NCBI GenBank assembly: GCA_948099385.1 | Contig: CANUEZ040000116.1 | Coordinates: forward strand, 16,626,001 to 16,690,000 | Direction of reading: 5' to 3' | Length of the DNA: 64,000 nt | Origin: Fasciola hepatica | Taxonomy: Eukaryota; Platyhelminthes; Trematoda; Plagiorchiida; Fasciolidae | Part shown: in pieces, positions 36,401 through 48,179 of the stretch | Layout: every line of letters begins with the position of its first letter | Numbering within the stretch: the first letter of the stretch is position 1 | Translations under genes and position numbers: made by a program | Notes under the pieces: model-generated | The model's input: the letters and a program-made list of their open reading frames with translations, nothing else | Told to the model about the DNA's origin: nothing | The model's database searches: none

Positions 36401-38044
36401 TAGATTTGGCGTTCTGGTCAAAGGCTCTGGGTGGGGCCCCTTAAGCCACCCTTCTGTGTCGGTCTGGGCAACCGGGTAGTACTCAGCCCATATGCTTACG
36501 GGGAATGGAAATGACCACGTGAAGGCCAAGCCCTGATAGGGAACCGTGTCATTCAGAGTGCTTGCTCGATGTCATGCTCCGTGGTGGTTATGCTGTGACG
36601 AATTGCTTTCGAACTTTCGGGAGACTTGCCCTGTGAGTCTCCATGTTTATTTTCCTGTTTGATGATTTTGTACGGCAGCAAGCCTCTATGCTTTGTATCG
36701 GGTTATTGTTGAATAAATTTATATGCTACAATATGAGTGTCACAAAAGATAAACAACGTGCTTTTCAACAAAATTTTGGAAGCACGCTCCTCTAGGTTGA
36801 GCGTAGGATGGTCCAACAGTGAGGTAGTAATTATTTTTTGAAATGATCCTGCACATCGACGGGCATCTTCGTTCTTCTTTGTAACCCATTTTTAGAACCT
36901 TATCGGGGCATCTAACTGCTTTAAAATTCGGCAAAAATTTTGTTGTAAAAGGACAGAGACAGGCTTATTGGAGTTCCTAGGAGACAGTCATCCAGGATAT
37001 ATTGGTTTCTTTTTGTGCAAGAATTTTCTCATCAATCCCTTCCCGGTATCACGACAATAACTCCAACTGCGCCCTTTGATTAGTATTATTCCAAAGAATT
37101 TTCTATTCGTAGTTAGGTTTCTTCGGCAGAATAACTATTATGAATTACGTTTTCACGTAGAATTTATCCATTGACGATAGATGGCTCTTCAACTGCGGCA
37201 CAGGGCTCGTAAACCACGGCGTTCGACGATATCGTCGTTCAAGATTGCCAGTTATGCATGACTAGTGTTTGATCTCACTTCTTTTACATTCTGGTATACA
37301 CGTGTTAATACCCGAGGACGAGTGGGTAACTATGTGTGAGTTCATGTGACGGACTGAATGTTTACTAATTTGGTGATGATATCGGGTCCAACTTGACTTA
37401 GCTCCAGCGGCATTTAACTTAATCGTCAATTTCCATCGCTTGCAAAACGGTCTTCCTGAGCCACCAAATTGCAACCCACAAAAGAGGAATTGTGTGACTT
37501 TCGGATCCTACAACTTCCGTCTGTTTCATCAATAAATGAATCGTATAGAAGTGGCTAATGATAAGCTGTCCGAAGGTACAACTGATCGTCGCCAAGTAAG
37601 GAAGGTAATTGCAAACTTCAGGATGTTCCTTGCTCCAAGTTTATCGTACAACCATTGAGTCACTCAAAAAAGAAACGAGAAGTTTAATATCATGGATTTG
37701 TATTTCCATAAAAAGCTTTCTTGCCCAAAAACGTAAAATCCACGATCGAGTTTCCATCCCACTGGACGTATCTGCATCAATCATCAGTGCCACGCGACTC
37801 TTTTCTCGCTCCTCCCATTCTTTTTCCGTCTGTATATCACCAGAAAACCGATCCCGCCTAATTAGAAAGATACATAGTACTCTTGAAGATGATCATCTTT
37901 AATCTTCAGGAAGTTTTTCTTCCCTGTTGGTGCATGAATGCTGTGAAAGGCGTATCTTTAATGCCTTTGAGATAAAAAATGTCAAAAAGCATTGGATGAA
38001 TGGAGGACATTCTAAAATGGCAAATGGTAAAGGAAGTACCCTGT
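33465..38044. other. Mostly unassigned stretch upstream of the HMG-box exon
   Basis: No recognised protein family. An open plus-strand patch at about 34970-35180 encodes roughly 70 codons with unbiased composition but no ATG and no family match. A repeat with a TATA-like box lies near 36045-36165. A frame at 37609-37902 (97 codons) is unassigned. Any 5' exons of the HMG-box gene within this stretch were not recognised. Confidence 0.4.
36045..36165 (+). repeat. Repeat with TATA-like box, copy 1
   Basis: Contains ACAGAAAGAATGAAAACCCG followed 25 bp later by TATATAAG, and upstream ATGCTGGATGCAGCACTCTT. The same arrangement occurs near 51485-51600. It could be LTR promoter sequence; an AATAAA occurs at about 36712, but no LTR ends were defined. 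Confidence 0.5.
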
Positions 38045-38240
38045 GATTTGAAATGGATTAAGGATAGCCAACTTTCTTACTCCAGGACTCGGAGTGAACA
38101 ACCACGTAGGGTCCCAGTAGATCACGTGTGATAACATGTCGGCGGTCTGTGGATTCCTGACTGATACTGTCGGGATTGAAGCCCTGTACCTCCGATTTAG
38201 TGAACGATTCAACCATTCAACCCTCATTGATTGTGTCACT
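38045..38240 (-). mobile_element. SINE family A copy
   Basis: Minus strand: tRNA-like head TGGTTGAATCGTTCACTAAA and GGCTTCAATCCC (B box), body CTACTGGGACCCTACGTGGT, and a tail beginning GGAGTAAGAAAGTTGGCTAT that degenerates near 38045. Confidence 0.7.
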
Positions 38241-38918
38241 TGATTAACTGCGTTACCTCAGGAGTTACTCACTCTCGACATGTTCGATATGTATCCCATT
38301 TCCCATCACTCATGCCTGAATGTAGAGATTGACGGCGATTGCAACGACCTCGGATACCGACACACTATGGGTTTGTGTCGTCGCGTCCAACACCATCACC
38401 TCCACCATCAGTATTAGCTTCAACAGTCACTCTCTCTAATCCTGAAAGCCTACTTCCGTGGCGTTTACCAACAGGAGCAACAACTCACCGGAATCTGAAT
38501 GTTGGTGTCTGCGCAAGTGTGTATGTGTGTGTGTGTGTGTGTGACGGAGTACAGTTTTGCTTGACCAGTGGAACACTCCCACACAAGATCAGTGGGACTA
38601 ACCGTGATAGGCATCCTGGGGTGAATAACATTCAAACGGGCGAGACAGGACAGCGTGCTCGAACTAGCATGACAAAAGGGTGAATAGTAATCCTCATTCG
38701 AATTAGAGCGTGTCTGTGTATTTGTGTGACTCAGTGACCGGAAACCGACAGTTTCTGGGTTCAGCTCATCCCACATCCCCACGTCACGGAGGCGGAGGTA
38801 TCACAAGTGAGGAAATACCTAGCTCAAAATGAGCATGTGAAGAATAAAGCTCGATAACGCGCGGAGCAAGGTCGCACTAGACACATGTTTTCTTGCACTT
38901 CTTTCACCAACGCATAAT

Positions 38919-38919
<1 letters not shown>

Positions 38920-38990
<71 letters not shown>
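38920..38990. repeat. (TG)n microsatellite
   Basis: About 35 uninterrupted TG units. A shorter TG run lies near 38519-38542. The rest of 38241-40479 holds no recognised gene, only a possible SINE head near 39360-39425. Confidence 0.97.
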
Positions 38991-38991
<1 letters not shown>

Positions 38992-40479
38992 ATATGCATG
39001 GATGATTGCATGCCAGCGGATTTAATACTGCTTCCGTGTGTGAATCAAAATTTGGGTTTACCTCTAGATATCTACGCACACGTAAAAGTAGCAAAGCTTC
39101 CGTGCAAAATAACTGTTCTATCAGAGGCAATCAGAAATAAAGTGAAAGAATAGGCTGATGAATAAATTGAATCTCCTAATTCTCATTCTGATTAGATAGC
39201 CAGCCTCCTTAGCTTTTCTCAAAGCGTTCGTTTCCCCTATTGTGATATTTTCTGTCGTCACAGTCACACACTGTGCGAGTGAAATATTATACTGTTCAAA
39301 GGTCATGACTGAAAAACGTTGATATCATGTGGTCTTGATGCGAAACAATCCATCGTGATCTAGCCCGGATACCCTAGTGGAAATGTGTGTCAGGGTTAGC
39401 TTATTTGTTTCCGGATTCAAGCAACACAGTTTGGACAGGGAAGAGCAAGTATTCTGGTTTGTGGAAGTCTCTTAGAGGCAGCCCCCCTTCCAAGGTGACA
39501 TTACTCTCAATAATCAGTACTCACCAATCAGAAAACTGCTAGGATCTAATGTGGAGTGTTCAACCGATCATCTCTTCCCCGTCTTTCACACGTTTCACTG
39601 TACGTTTTGCACAAGCGGCAATTGCAAGTGCTACTCTCTTCCCCGGTGACATGCAAAGTACGGAATTTGTACGTGAGCCCCGCCGAAATGCAAGCGCTTG
39701 ACACTTCACAACCTATTTTCGTTGATCTTCTTAACGAACGTTGATTGTGCAAACTGAAGAAGAGTACCCTCCAATAAAGGAGCATCTGCAGCTCACGCAT
39801 TCATCTAAACCATGCCGTGGAAGACGCTCTTGTGTGTAGCTAGATAATTCCGAATGCTACCGGAAAGATATATAATTGGGGAGAAATAAGACCGAAGGAG
39901 GAGGAGGAGGGGGGGCTATTGCATACCTGTGGTGGTACTGTTCCGCTCAGATGCGATTCGAGAAAACTCATTCCAACCAATCAGTGTTGATTTGTTCAGT
40001 GTACCCTCCAGTCAGCATCAATGCTTTTCTACGCACGAACAAATACATCGTGGGCCTATAATCCATCTTAGCGTAACCATGGTTATTGATTATCGTGGTA
40101 CTCTTGTCTCGCGCGCATGATCTGCTTTCACATCACGTGACAATGTTAGACAAGTTTTGGCCCAAAAATCATGTTGCTCGTGGATCAATACCGGTGTGCA
40201 TGTACTTTCCGTTACTTACCTCATGTCAACATAAATGCAGTATTTTATATCCTAAGCAACCAGTATATTTCAGTGCCAGTTGTTGTCTTCTGATTCCGTT
40301 CCGGGCAATTCGATCATTACGATACTTCAGATAGTTCTGTTGTGGCAAGCTTGATGGCGTTTTCGACTATTCCCGGAATGGAGCTGACTGGTTACGGGTT
40401 CAATATTTCCAACGATTTCATTATCACAGGAACGGAATCATTGCCAACTTGCATATAACTCCATCCGGTTCACAATCTT

Positions 40480-41198
40480 ATTTCTTGACATCATATTCGA
40501 TAAGAAAGTCCACTCGAGTGCTGGCTACTTCAGTCACAGTAGCCCGTGCGCAATTGTATCCTTTGCTTTGACCGAGCCTGGCCACTCATCGCTCAATCGA
40601 TAGAGATAACTCTGTTCTATTGAGTGTGATAGCCAACCACTCTCAATCCAATTCAGTTGCACATAAATCCCTTGTTTTCTTCAGCTATCGGTGTCTACTT
40701 CTAGTTCGACTGGAATATGAATTCCTCAAAGTGCCCTGGAATTCTGTTCTATCTCCATAAAACCTATCAATACTCCAACCTGATGGTATCCAAGCCAGAC
40801 ATAGTCTTCAATGGAGAACCAATACAGAGAGTACTCCCCCCCCCCCCTCCGTCAAGTAACTCGGTGTAACCACCAGCTATGACCTTACCTAGACGGATCA
40901 CTTCACTGCTGTTCTCTCGAAAGTTCGACGACTCACCTTTTACTTGATACAACTTAGGTCATTTTCTACCCCATTTCATTTATTAAGGCATTTTGTGGTT
41001 TCTTGCATCCTTCCTCAATGGCTCTATGCTTCCCCCGTCATATCCACCGGAAAGCTTGCGAAAGATTTTATAATTCTCGTCAGGTCCGTTAAACATTTGT
41101 CTCGACGTAGTGGCGTCACTCACGACCTGTTACTCCAATTCATTGTAACCCAATATTACAAGGTATGTCTGGCTTTCGCCCGCAAGATCTTAGATGAC

Positions 41199-41246
<48 letters not shown>

Positions 41247-41440
41247 TCATTCCGGTATAAGAAATCACATATCAACATCTGCCACTCGATCGCAATACAT
41301 ACATCTGTTTGTTGGTACTAGAGCATGCAGATCCTCTGCAGTTCCTTACCTTGCTCGTTCCCTCATCAACACGTATTCTACCACCACCGACTTTCTTTAC
41401 CCGCTCCGTTGAAGATACGATTATTTCCGATGGCTTTTAT
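40480..41440 (+). mobile_element. SR/CR1-like LINE, RT C-terminal region interrupted by simple repeats
   Basis: Plus-strand frames encode the thumb and C-terminal part of a fluke LINE: a KTYQYSNLMVSKPDIVF stretch (about 40760-40810), LGVTTSYDLTW with stops nearby (about 40860-40895), FSTPFHLLRHFVVSCILPQW (about 40960-41020), LYASPVISTG and SRRSGVTHDLL. After a CA array it resumes with RACRSSAVPYLARSLIN (about 41320-41370). A C10 run (40838-40847) and the CA array (41199-41243) fall inside the former reading frame. It is 5'-truncated and dead. Confidence 0.72.
41199..41243. repeat. (CA)n microsatellite within a LINE relic
   Basis: About 22 CA units located between two conserved LINE coding blocks, where the family normally has a short His/Pro-rich segment. 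Confidence 0.96.
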
Positions 41441-41939
41441 TTTCTGTTACGGATTTTTGCAATGCAATGGTTAGGCAGCTGCTGAATATTCACCCTCGGG
41501 TGCATAAAGCTTCTACTTGACTTCTGTTATATCACTTATTTTTTCATTTTCTTTAATGAACAGCGTACCATATTGTTTGCTCAAGTCTAAAAGTACGTAG
41601 GAACTTTTGTCCCTTGTCCAACTTTGTCAAGATCTTCCCATTTCACTAAATTACGGGGATAGTTTGTCAAACATTGAACTCTTCCCCATTCATTATCGTC
41701 TAACTTTGGACGCTTAAATGTTCCTCGTGTATCTTTACTGACTAAGGATTAAATTTTCCACGGATTACTTTTGAGACGTGGTTACTAATGCCCTATGCGG
41801 AGTGAACTCTAACAAATACCTAGGAGTTGCCCCTTAATAGCAAACTCAGATGGACTTCACCCATTCAGTTGTGCGTTAGAAAACTGTGACATCGGTCTTC
41901 TCTCATTCGTAAGCCCAGACGATTCCAGACCCCGTTACC

Positions 41940-43260
41940 AAATCCGTTCACTTTTGTCCATCACTATGTTTCCATCACCCAGGAGGAACAAGGTAAGGAA
42001 TCGGTTCTCTGACAGGAGCATAGAATCCATACGTTTACGAACAGTATCCTTAACTAGTTCTATCCCCCAACCAAGAGGGTCATTCATACCGCAGCTTTTA
42101 ACATAAGGTACCAATAGGGGAAGGTTGGGTGTAGGCGAGATAAAGGAGTGCTTCGGATGAGGATTCGAGATGTGGAAGTAGTGAAACAGTGAGAAGCATA
42201 AAGAGACCAACTGTGGACGAAAAGACGGGAAGGGCGTTGCATCCAATTTAGCCCTATGCATGTTAGATTAGTTGCCCTCAGGGAATACCACCGACCAGTA
42301 AAAGTCCAGACGGGCTTTGAACAGTACCGTCGAGTCCGCAGTCACCACCTCGGCCGGGAGATCATTCCAATCTTTGATGACCCGGCGTGCAAAAGACTGT
42401 GCTCCAGCTGTTCCAGGCGCTGTCGATTTTACCTTCTTGTACTCGTGGCCCCTGAATTGGCAGTCCAGTACAGTCACTATGATCGGCTCAATTTGGATGG
42501 ATACATCTCTAATTTGTTTGACGGCTTCCATGAGCTTACATCTAAGTCTGCTAACCCCTAAAGAGAAAAGGCTCAGCACCGCGAGCCTTTTTGGATACGG
42601 CTTGTTTCTCAATCCATTTACCATCCTAGTGTATGGAGGTTGAACTTTTTCAATACTGCAGCTTCCCACACAGCAGCCGGAGCCCATGCTTGGACGTGGT
42701 ATTCGAGGTGTGACCTGACCATTGTTAGGTAGACTGGTTGCACTATATGGGCTGCTCCTAATGCAAATCTGAGCAGTAGTTGGTAGAGTGCTCCTTTGGC
42801 TTCGGCCGCGAAGGTTACTCACTGCTCAAATGGTTGAAAGTCGTTATCTATCCGATCTCCAAGGTTCGTGATATCTGTGGCCCGCATTATAGTTTGTGGA
42901 TCGTTTGGGTCTAGATATTTGACATCTCCATCGGTGTTCTGAGTCAGGTGTCCGTGCCTTCCCGCATCGAATGTCAGTTGGCACTGAGTGAGTGGTGGTC
43001 CAAGCGTGAACCCTATTCAGGTCCTCTTGGAGGGTCGAGGGATGTGTTTCGCCTACCAGTTTTGAGTCATCTGCAAACTGGTGACCTGGGTTTTGTACGG
43101 TTTCTGTCAGATCATTCACGTAGATTACGAATAGGGGTGGACCCAGTACTGACCCCTGTGGGATCCCACTCATGGCTGTTATCATTGAGGACTTGCTGCC
43201 TTTCATCCTCTTGCAACTAAGGTGATATTTGCAATACCCGAACGGATAGAACGTATTAAA
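41940..43260 (-). mobile_element. CR1-like LINE, palm to 3' UTR
   Basis: Minus strand: SGIPQGSVLGPPLFVIYVND and the catalytic FADDSKL (FADD at 43067-43078) form the RT palm. Then comes a C-terminal region (42822-42268) with SFARRVIKDWNDLPAEVVTA and the end FKARLDFYW. A pyrimidine-rich segment to about 41940 looks like its 3' UTR. One or more frameshifts separate palm and thumb near 42840. The copy is 5'-truncated near 43260. Confidence 0.82.
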
Positions 43261-43744
43261 AACACTCCCACCCAGAACTACGCCAACCAAAGTAGCAAGG
43301 ACACCAAGGATACGGAATAGCACGTTCATTGTATTCCAGAACTGGTTTATATAAGTATGGTAAATCAAAGAAAATAAATGGCAGATTAGAAGTTGGCCAG
43401 TCACAGCGAGTTTTTTCGTACCTGCCCTCAGCGATCTTGATTGGTTGAGGCTCAGCAGCCCGCGCAGCTACTATGCTCTACCCGGCCGTGTCACGTGTGA
43501 TGGCATCTGAATCGCCACAGCTTCTTATTCACAAAGTACGTGGATCTCCGAGATAGGCGACAGATTAGCGACAAACAAGTTCAATGCATTTTCAATGAAG
43601 TCGTTGGATGCCGGCGCACACGACAAGGTCCTCAGTGGGAGAAGAAAGAATGCAATTCTGACCCTAGGGCACCACTGATGATTCAGTGAATGTAGATATG
43701 ATCTCCACGTATCTGTCGTTAACATTCAGGAACAAGACCAATCA

Positions 43745-44985
43745 CTTCTAGACGACCTTCCTAATCGGTCCCTCTCGTAGTTCTCCGATTTGATAAGTAG
43801 CGGCCCTCTGCACTCTTTCCAGCTTCACCAATTCTGCAGCAGTGCTTCGGTAAGCAGCCACATCACCGTACTCCAATCGAGGATGAGCATGGGAAGCATG
43901 CAACACACGAAAGGTATCATATGATAGTTTTCGAAATGAGGGGCGAGTTGGACAGAGGATGCCCCAGGCCGAGGCACAAGCCGTGTCAGTGTGATCTCCG
44001 GTTTCAACGAGACTGACACCACAACCCCAAGATCGCGTTCGGAGGCTGACGACCTCTATAATCTCCGTGAGAGTTTGTAGCCATATAGTGACTGAACTCC
44101 GTCTAAGCGCATATGGGCACACTTACTTAAATTTATTGGCAAAGCCCAGGTGTTGGACCAACGCGTTAACGCATCTAAATAATCTTATGGATATTGTCCA
44201 TCCGTATCAGAGCGAAGTAGGCGCCACAACTTTAGGTCATTTGAGCGTAGAAAATAAGGGAAACCGAAAAAGACTGAATGATTATTGATATGCACCAGGA
44301 ATATTAATGGTTCGATTACCGATCCTTGGGAAACACCACTAGAGAAAGGGTACTATTTGAATAGAGTCCTGGAGAATTCGACAACAAGTAAGCCCTCAGC
44401 CCTTCGTAGTAATGGACCCACCATTCTTATTACTCCCCGCATCTGAAAAAGTCAGTCGTGTTGGATGTTAGTGAAACACACAAAGATGATATCCATGGGA
44501 TATCCATTGGTCTTTTCTTCTGTCCAGTGATCACGAACCAAGATATGATTAGAAAGCCAAAAGCGTGCTTTGCAAAATCCGTGCTGAGCAGGACGGAACA
44601 GGTTGAGTCTATCTAGATGATCTTGAAGCCTTTTGACTATAAGTCGCTCCATTATTTTGCAGCCAAAAAGGGATAAGGATTACTGGACGGTAACCGACAG
44701 ACACGGACTTATTTACACTCGCTGTAGCTTGTTTCCAACCATCCGGAAGCTTCGCAAATGTTACAGAAGATTTGAACAGCTTGTTGATTGGGGGTGGGAG
44801 CGTATCGGTGAGATCGCGTGATACTAGCGAGTGAATTCCATCTGGGCTGGGGGATCGATGCGGATTCAGAAGAAGAAAAAAACAGTTGTTTCGTAACTTC
44901 ATCCACCTCAAATAAAGAAAAGTGATATTGGGCTGAAATATCGATACAAGATGCATACAAGGCTCTTAACATGCGAACCCCAATG
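43745..44985 (-). mobile_element. Second CR1-like LINE copy, RT region
   Basis: Minus strand: linker with SPSPDGIHSLVSRDL and LPDGWKQATA (44972-44700), fingers with FRPAQHGFCKARFWLSNHIL (44640-44510), and the decayed palm entry GYPMDIIFVCF. The C-terminal part has LEYGDVAAYRS and LERVQRAAT (44122-43748). The catalytic FADD region near 44240 is corrupted. It is a different copy from 41940-43260, because palm and thumb sequences occur in both. Confidence 0.8.
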
Positions 44986-45299
44986 AATAATGATTTCTCA
45001 GTGTACCACCCTTATCTTCTTCGGAATCAACAACCACCCCATTATCTAGTAGCTCAGGAATGCCGGATGTCGTCTTCGTGCCTCCTTTCCGATAGGGGAA
45101 CAACCGCCTAGGTGCAGTTACGTAATCTGCTGCCAACTTCTCGTCATACCGTCATCTTCGTGTTCAGTTTCAGTTTATTCAGTCATTAACCTCGCACTTC
45201 TGTGCTTCGGTTTCAGTTACTACCTTCCGGCATCGTTTAGAAGCAAAGGGATAAGGATCCAAAAAGTCAAAGTATCAAGGGGAAATCAAGACGACGAGG

Positions 45300-46112
45300 A
45301 AAGAGTCCGAATGCAACTGCGCCACTTACCGCGACACCTAGCCATATCACCTAACGTCTCCATCCACTTGATAGGCGGATCACGTGGACCCAGACTGGAA
45401 GTCTAACAAGATCTACTTGGCCAAGTTCACTGGTCAAAGCTTTTATACCTTTTTGCCATGTCATGGACTGACCACCTCGACCTACCTTCCAACCACCGCC
45501 TGCCTCAGAGAACAGTCTACGCTGAGGAAGTCTATCGGTGAGCATTCGTAACACATGTTCCAACCACCTTAACCTGCTTAGATTCAGTACTTGATCCACA
45601 GATTGATCTCTGGTTTCCAATACCTTAAGCCTAACCTCAGCATTGCTAATACGGTGTTCCCACCATACTCGAGCAACGCTACGGAGACACCGGTGCTCGA
45701 ACACCGAAAGTCTTCCCCTATTTTCTACCCTCAACGGACATGTTTCTGAATCGTATAAAAGAACGGACCTAACCACCGCAGTGTACACTCTACCCTTAAC
45801 AGACAATCGGATGTCACGCCGATGCCACAGATGACGGAGGTTGGCAAAAGCCAAACTGGCCTTCTGTATGCACGATGACATTTCATCAAATATCTGTCCA
45901 CCTGGTAAGATGAAACTGCCCAGATAACAAATTCTATCCACTCCATCTAGGGTTTCCCCTGCCAACACAAGGTTTGGTGTTGAGCCAACCCAGTCCTGCA
46001 GCAGCATTTTACACTTAGAAGGCGCAAAACGCATCCATAACATTGCTGCTCTGTTGTTATGGTTATATAAAAGAGCTTGCAACTTACCTGGATCTTCTTT
46101 GTGTAGATACAC
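45300..46112 (-). mobile_element. RTE-like LINE, 5'-truncated, open for 253 codons
   Basis: An uninterrupted minus-strand frame (46112-45351) covers the region after the RT palm: MRFAPSKCKMLLQDW, CYLGSFILPGG, HLWHRRDIRLSVKGRVYTA, VENRGRLSVFEHRCLRSVAR and LRWLEHVLRM. The same order occurs at 12490-11850. Truncation just upstream of this block is typical of incomplete reverse transcription. The long intact frame suggests this is the youngest RTE-like copy here. It lacks the endonuclease and catalytic palm and is not a host gene. Confidence 0.87.
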
Positions 46113-47439
46113 TGATTTCGGATTCGGCTATGGGCGCTATAACCTGCTACCATTGCCTGGTAGCATTGCCAGACTCGATTCCTATTGCGGAGTAGTCGTC
46201 GCAGCTCTCAGTCAGCTAACGATGAGGTGGAGCGAAGTGTTCAGCCAGCCGAAGGATTCCGTAACGGAAAAGACACTAGGCCAAATTTTCATCATTTAAT
46301 TCCTCATGCTCCCTTATCGTCTTCTGGGCTGCCTCCTCGAAATTTACTCGCCGGACGTTTGGTCCGCAGAATAGTCCAGGTTACGCTTGGGTGCCAATTC
46401 TCCAGTGTGTGTGGCACAGAGTAGTCATTCAAACCCAAGGGAGATAGGATACCGATCATGGAAACATCCGAAACCCGTGGAGTTAGAACCACATCCAGAA
46501 TGGATGACTGCTCATCCTAGGAAGAAAGTAAATGATGCAAATGAAAAAAATTATGATGAACGTGCAGCGAAGGTTTACAAACTATTGCAGGCCTTAAGAA
46601 CTTACCCTACACGGATAGGCTGAAATCCCTAGAACTGTTCTTACTCAGACCGAGACGGGTTATGGGTGATTTATTCAGTTCGTTCAAATTACTAAAAAGA
46701 ATGTCAAAAACGAACGCATCTCCATTTATACTACTGATGGAAATCCGGTTCAGAAAGGACACAGCCTGAAGCGAAGGAAGACCGAGCACTTAGAAACGTC
46801 AAGGAAGATTTCTTCTACCAAACAGGCTACCTTGGACAAGGTTTGGCCGACAATATTCTACATCCACCCTTATTACCCGATTACTAGTCTTCTTTTTCAC
46901 TAAGTGTTTCTCTTGAGAATCACATTTCACATCTCGTTGCCATTCTTTGTCTTCCACTCGTCCTATTTACCCTTACTTTGTACTACTGCATTTCATTCCA
47001 TTAGGTTTCCTGCGTGAGATCTTGCTTCGTTTACCTTCACCCCGTGGATTTCCGTGCTGTGTTCTAGCTTTCAGTCTACTCATCTTTGTAAGTCACTGTT
47101 TGGTCCGGGAGTGATCCGAATTTGACTTTCTGGAATCGAAACGTTCAAACCCAAGGTGATAAGTATTTCTGTCGTCACATCTCGATACTGAGGCCCACGC
47201 GCACAAGAATCTGAACTCTCGTTGATCGAGCAGCAATCCTGTGATCCGACCTGGCTTGACCTGAAAGTTGCAATGCGAATACGTCCTGGTGTAGCTCAGT
47301 CAGCTTCCTCTGCCCTTTTTCACACCAAGTCAGGTCATGTTGCACAGGAATGGTAATGGCCAGGTCCTATCAAGGGTCCAAAATTCTTTCAGTGGTAGGC
47401 ACAGAGATTGACGTCCACAACTGCGACTTTAATAATTCC
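46113..47439. other. Unassigned stretch between LINEs
   Basis: Several short plus-strand frames (for example 46387-46623 with a Lys/Glu-rich segment) have no family resemblance. No gene supported. Confidence 0.4.
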
Positions 47440-48110
47440 TTCTGGTCGTGTTAAGCGAAAAGTGGTCCGCATCTTTGACTAAAAAAAGGAGTAAAAACAC
47501 TCTTCCCGCCATTCAGGCAAGAGGCAATCGTGATGTGAGCGTTGTATCACACTTAGTGCTCCAGATTGTGGGCACTGTCACAGAACGATTGGTGCACCAC
47601 CAACAACTTGCAGTTTCTCCCCAATCTTCAGTACTCTAATTCCGAAAATAATTCATCTCACTTAACATCGAGCATCCTTCTAAAATACCTTGCGCCTCGT
47701 GCGCTAACCATTTCTCCAGTTAACCTGCTCCGCATTCCCATCAGTTTTCTGTTGAAGAAGTTCTTTCGTAAGGAGCATGGTTTCCACATTTTCGTCTCGT
47801 TGTGTGATCAGTGGCCTGTTCAAACATATCGGCAGCCTTTATTCCCGACAACCCTTTAGATATTTGAAAAGTTTCAACAAGATCCTTTCTGAGTCTTATT
47901 TTTCCAAGTGAGATAGGTCCCGTATCCTACAGTCTGTCTTGATTTTGAGACGTGACCAACCACCTTAACACAAAAAGTTCGCTCTGTCAGAAAGCTGGTT
48001 ATACACTGAATTTTCTCCTCACCAATTACCACGGATTGCAGTTTGATATCTAGGAGCCTGTGGTACCCGAGTTGTATGCAAGACCGCGGAAAGCACTGGG
48101 GCACCGCTGT
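47440..48110 (-). mobile_element. CR1-like LINE fragment
   Basis: Minus strand: SFLTERTFCVKVVGHVSKSR (about 48010-47940), the block just before the RT palm. After a large internal deletion comes SLRKNFFNRKLMGMRSRLTG and ARYFRRMLDVK (about 47780-47660), typical of a LINE C-terminus. The palm itself is missing. Confidence 0.65.
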
Positions 48111-48179
48111 TGACTCTGGTCACACACGAATTCATTCTAATCTGTCCATGCTCTTCGTTGGGGGCTTCGAACGCAAGCT

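Noticed and set aside
36805..36835. let-7-like string TGAGGTAGTA
   Set aside because: No complementary arm within the surrounding 100 bases, so no precursor hairpin; probably chance.
45351..46112. 253-codon frame as a host gene
   Set aside because: Its motifs (FAPSKCK, RRDIRLSVKGRVY, LRWLEHVLRM) are those of an RTE-like LINE and recur in other copies in the window.
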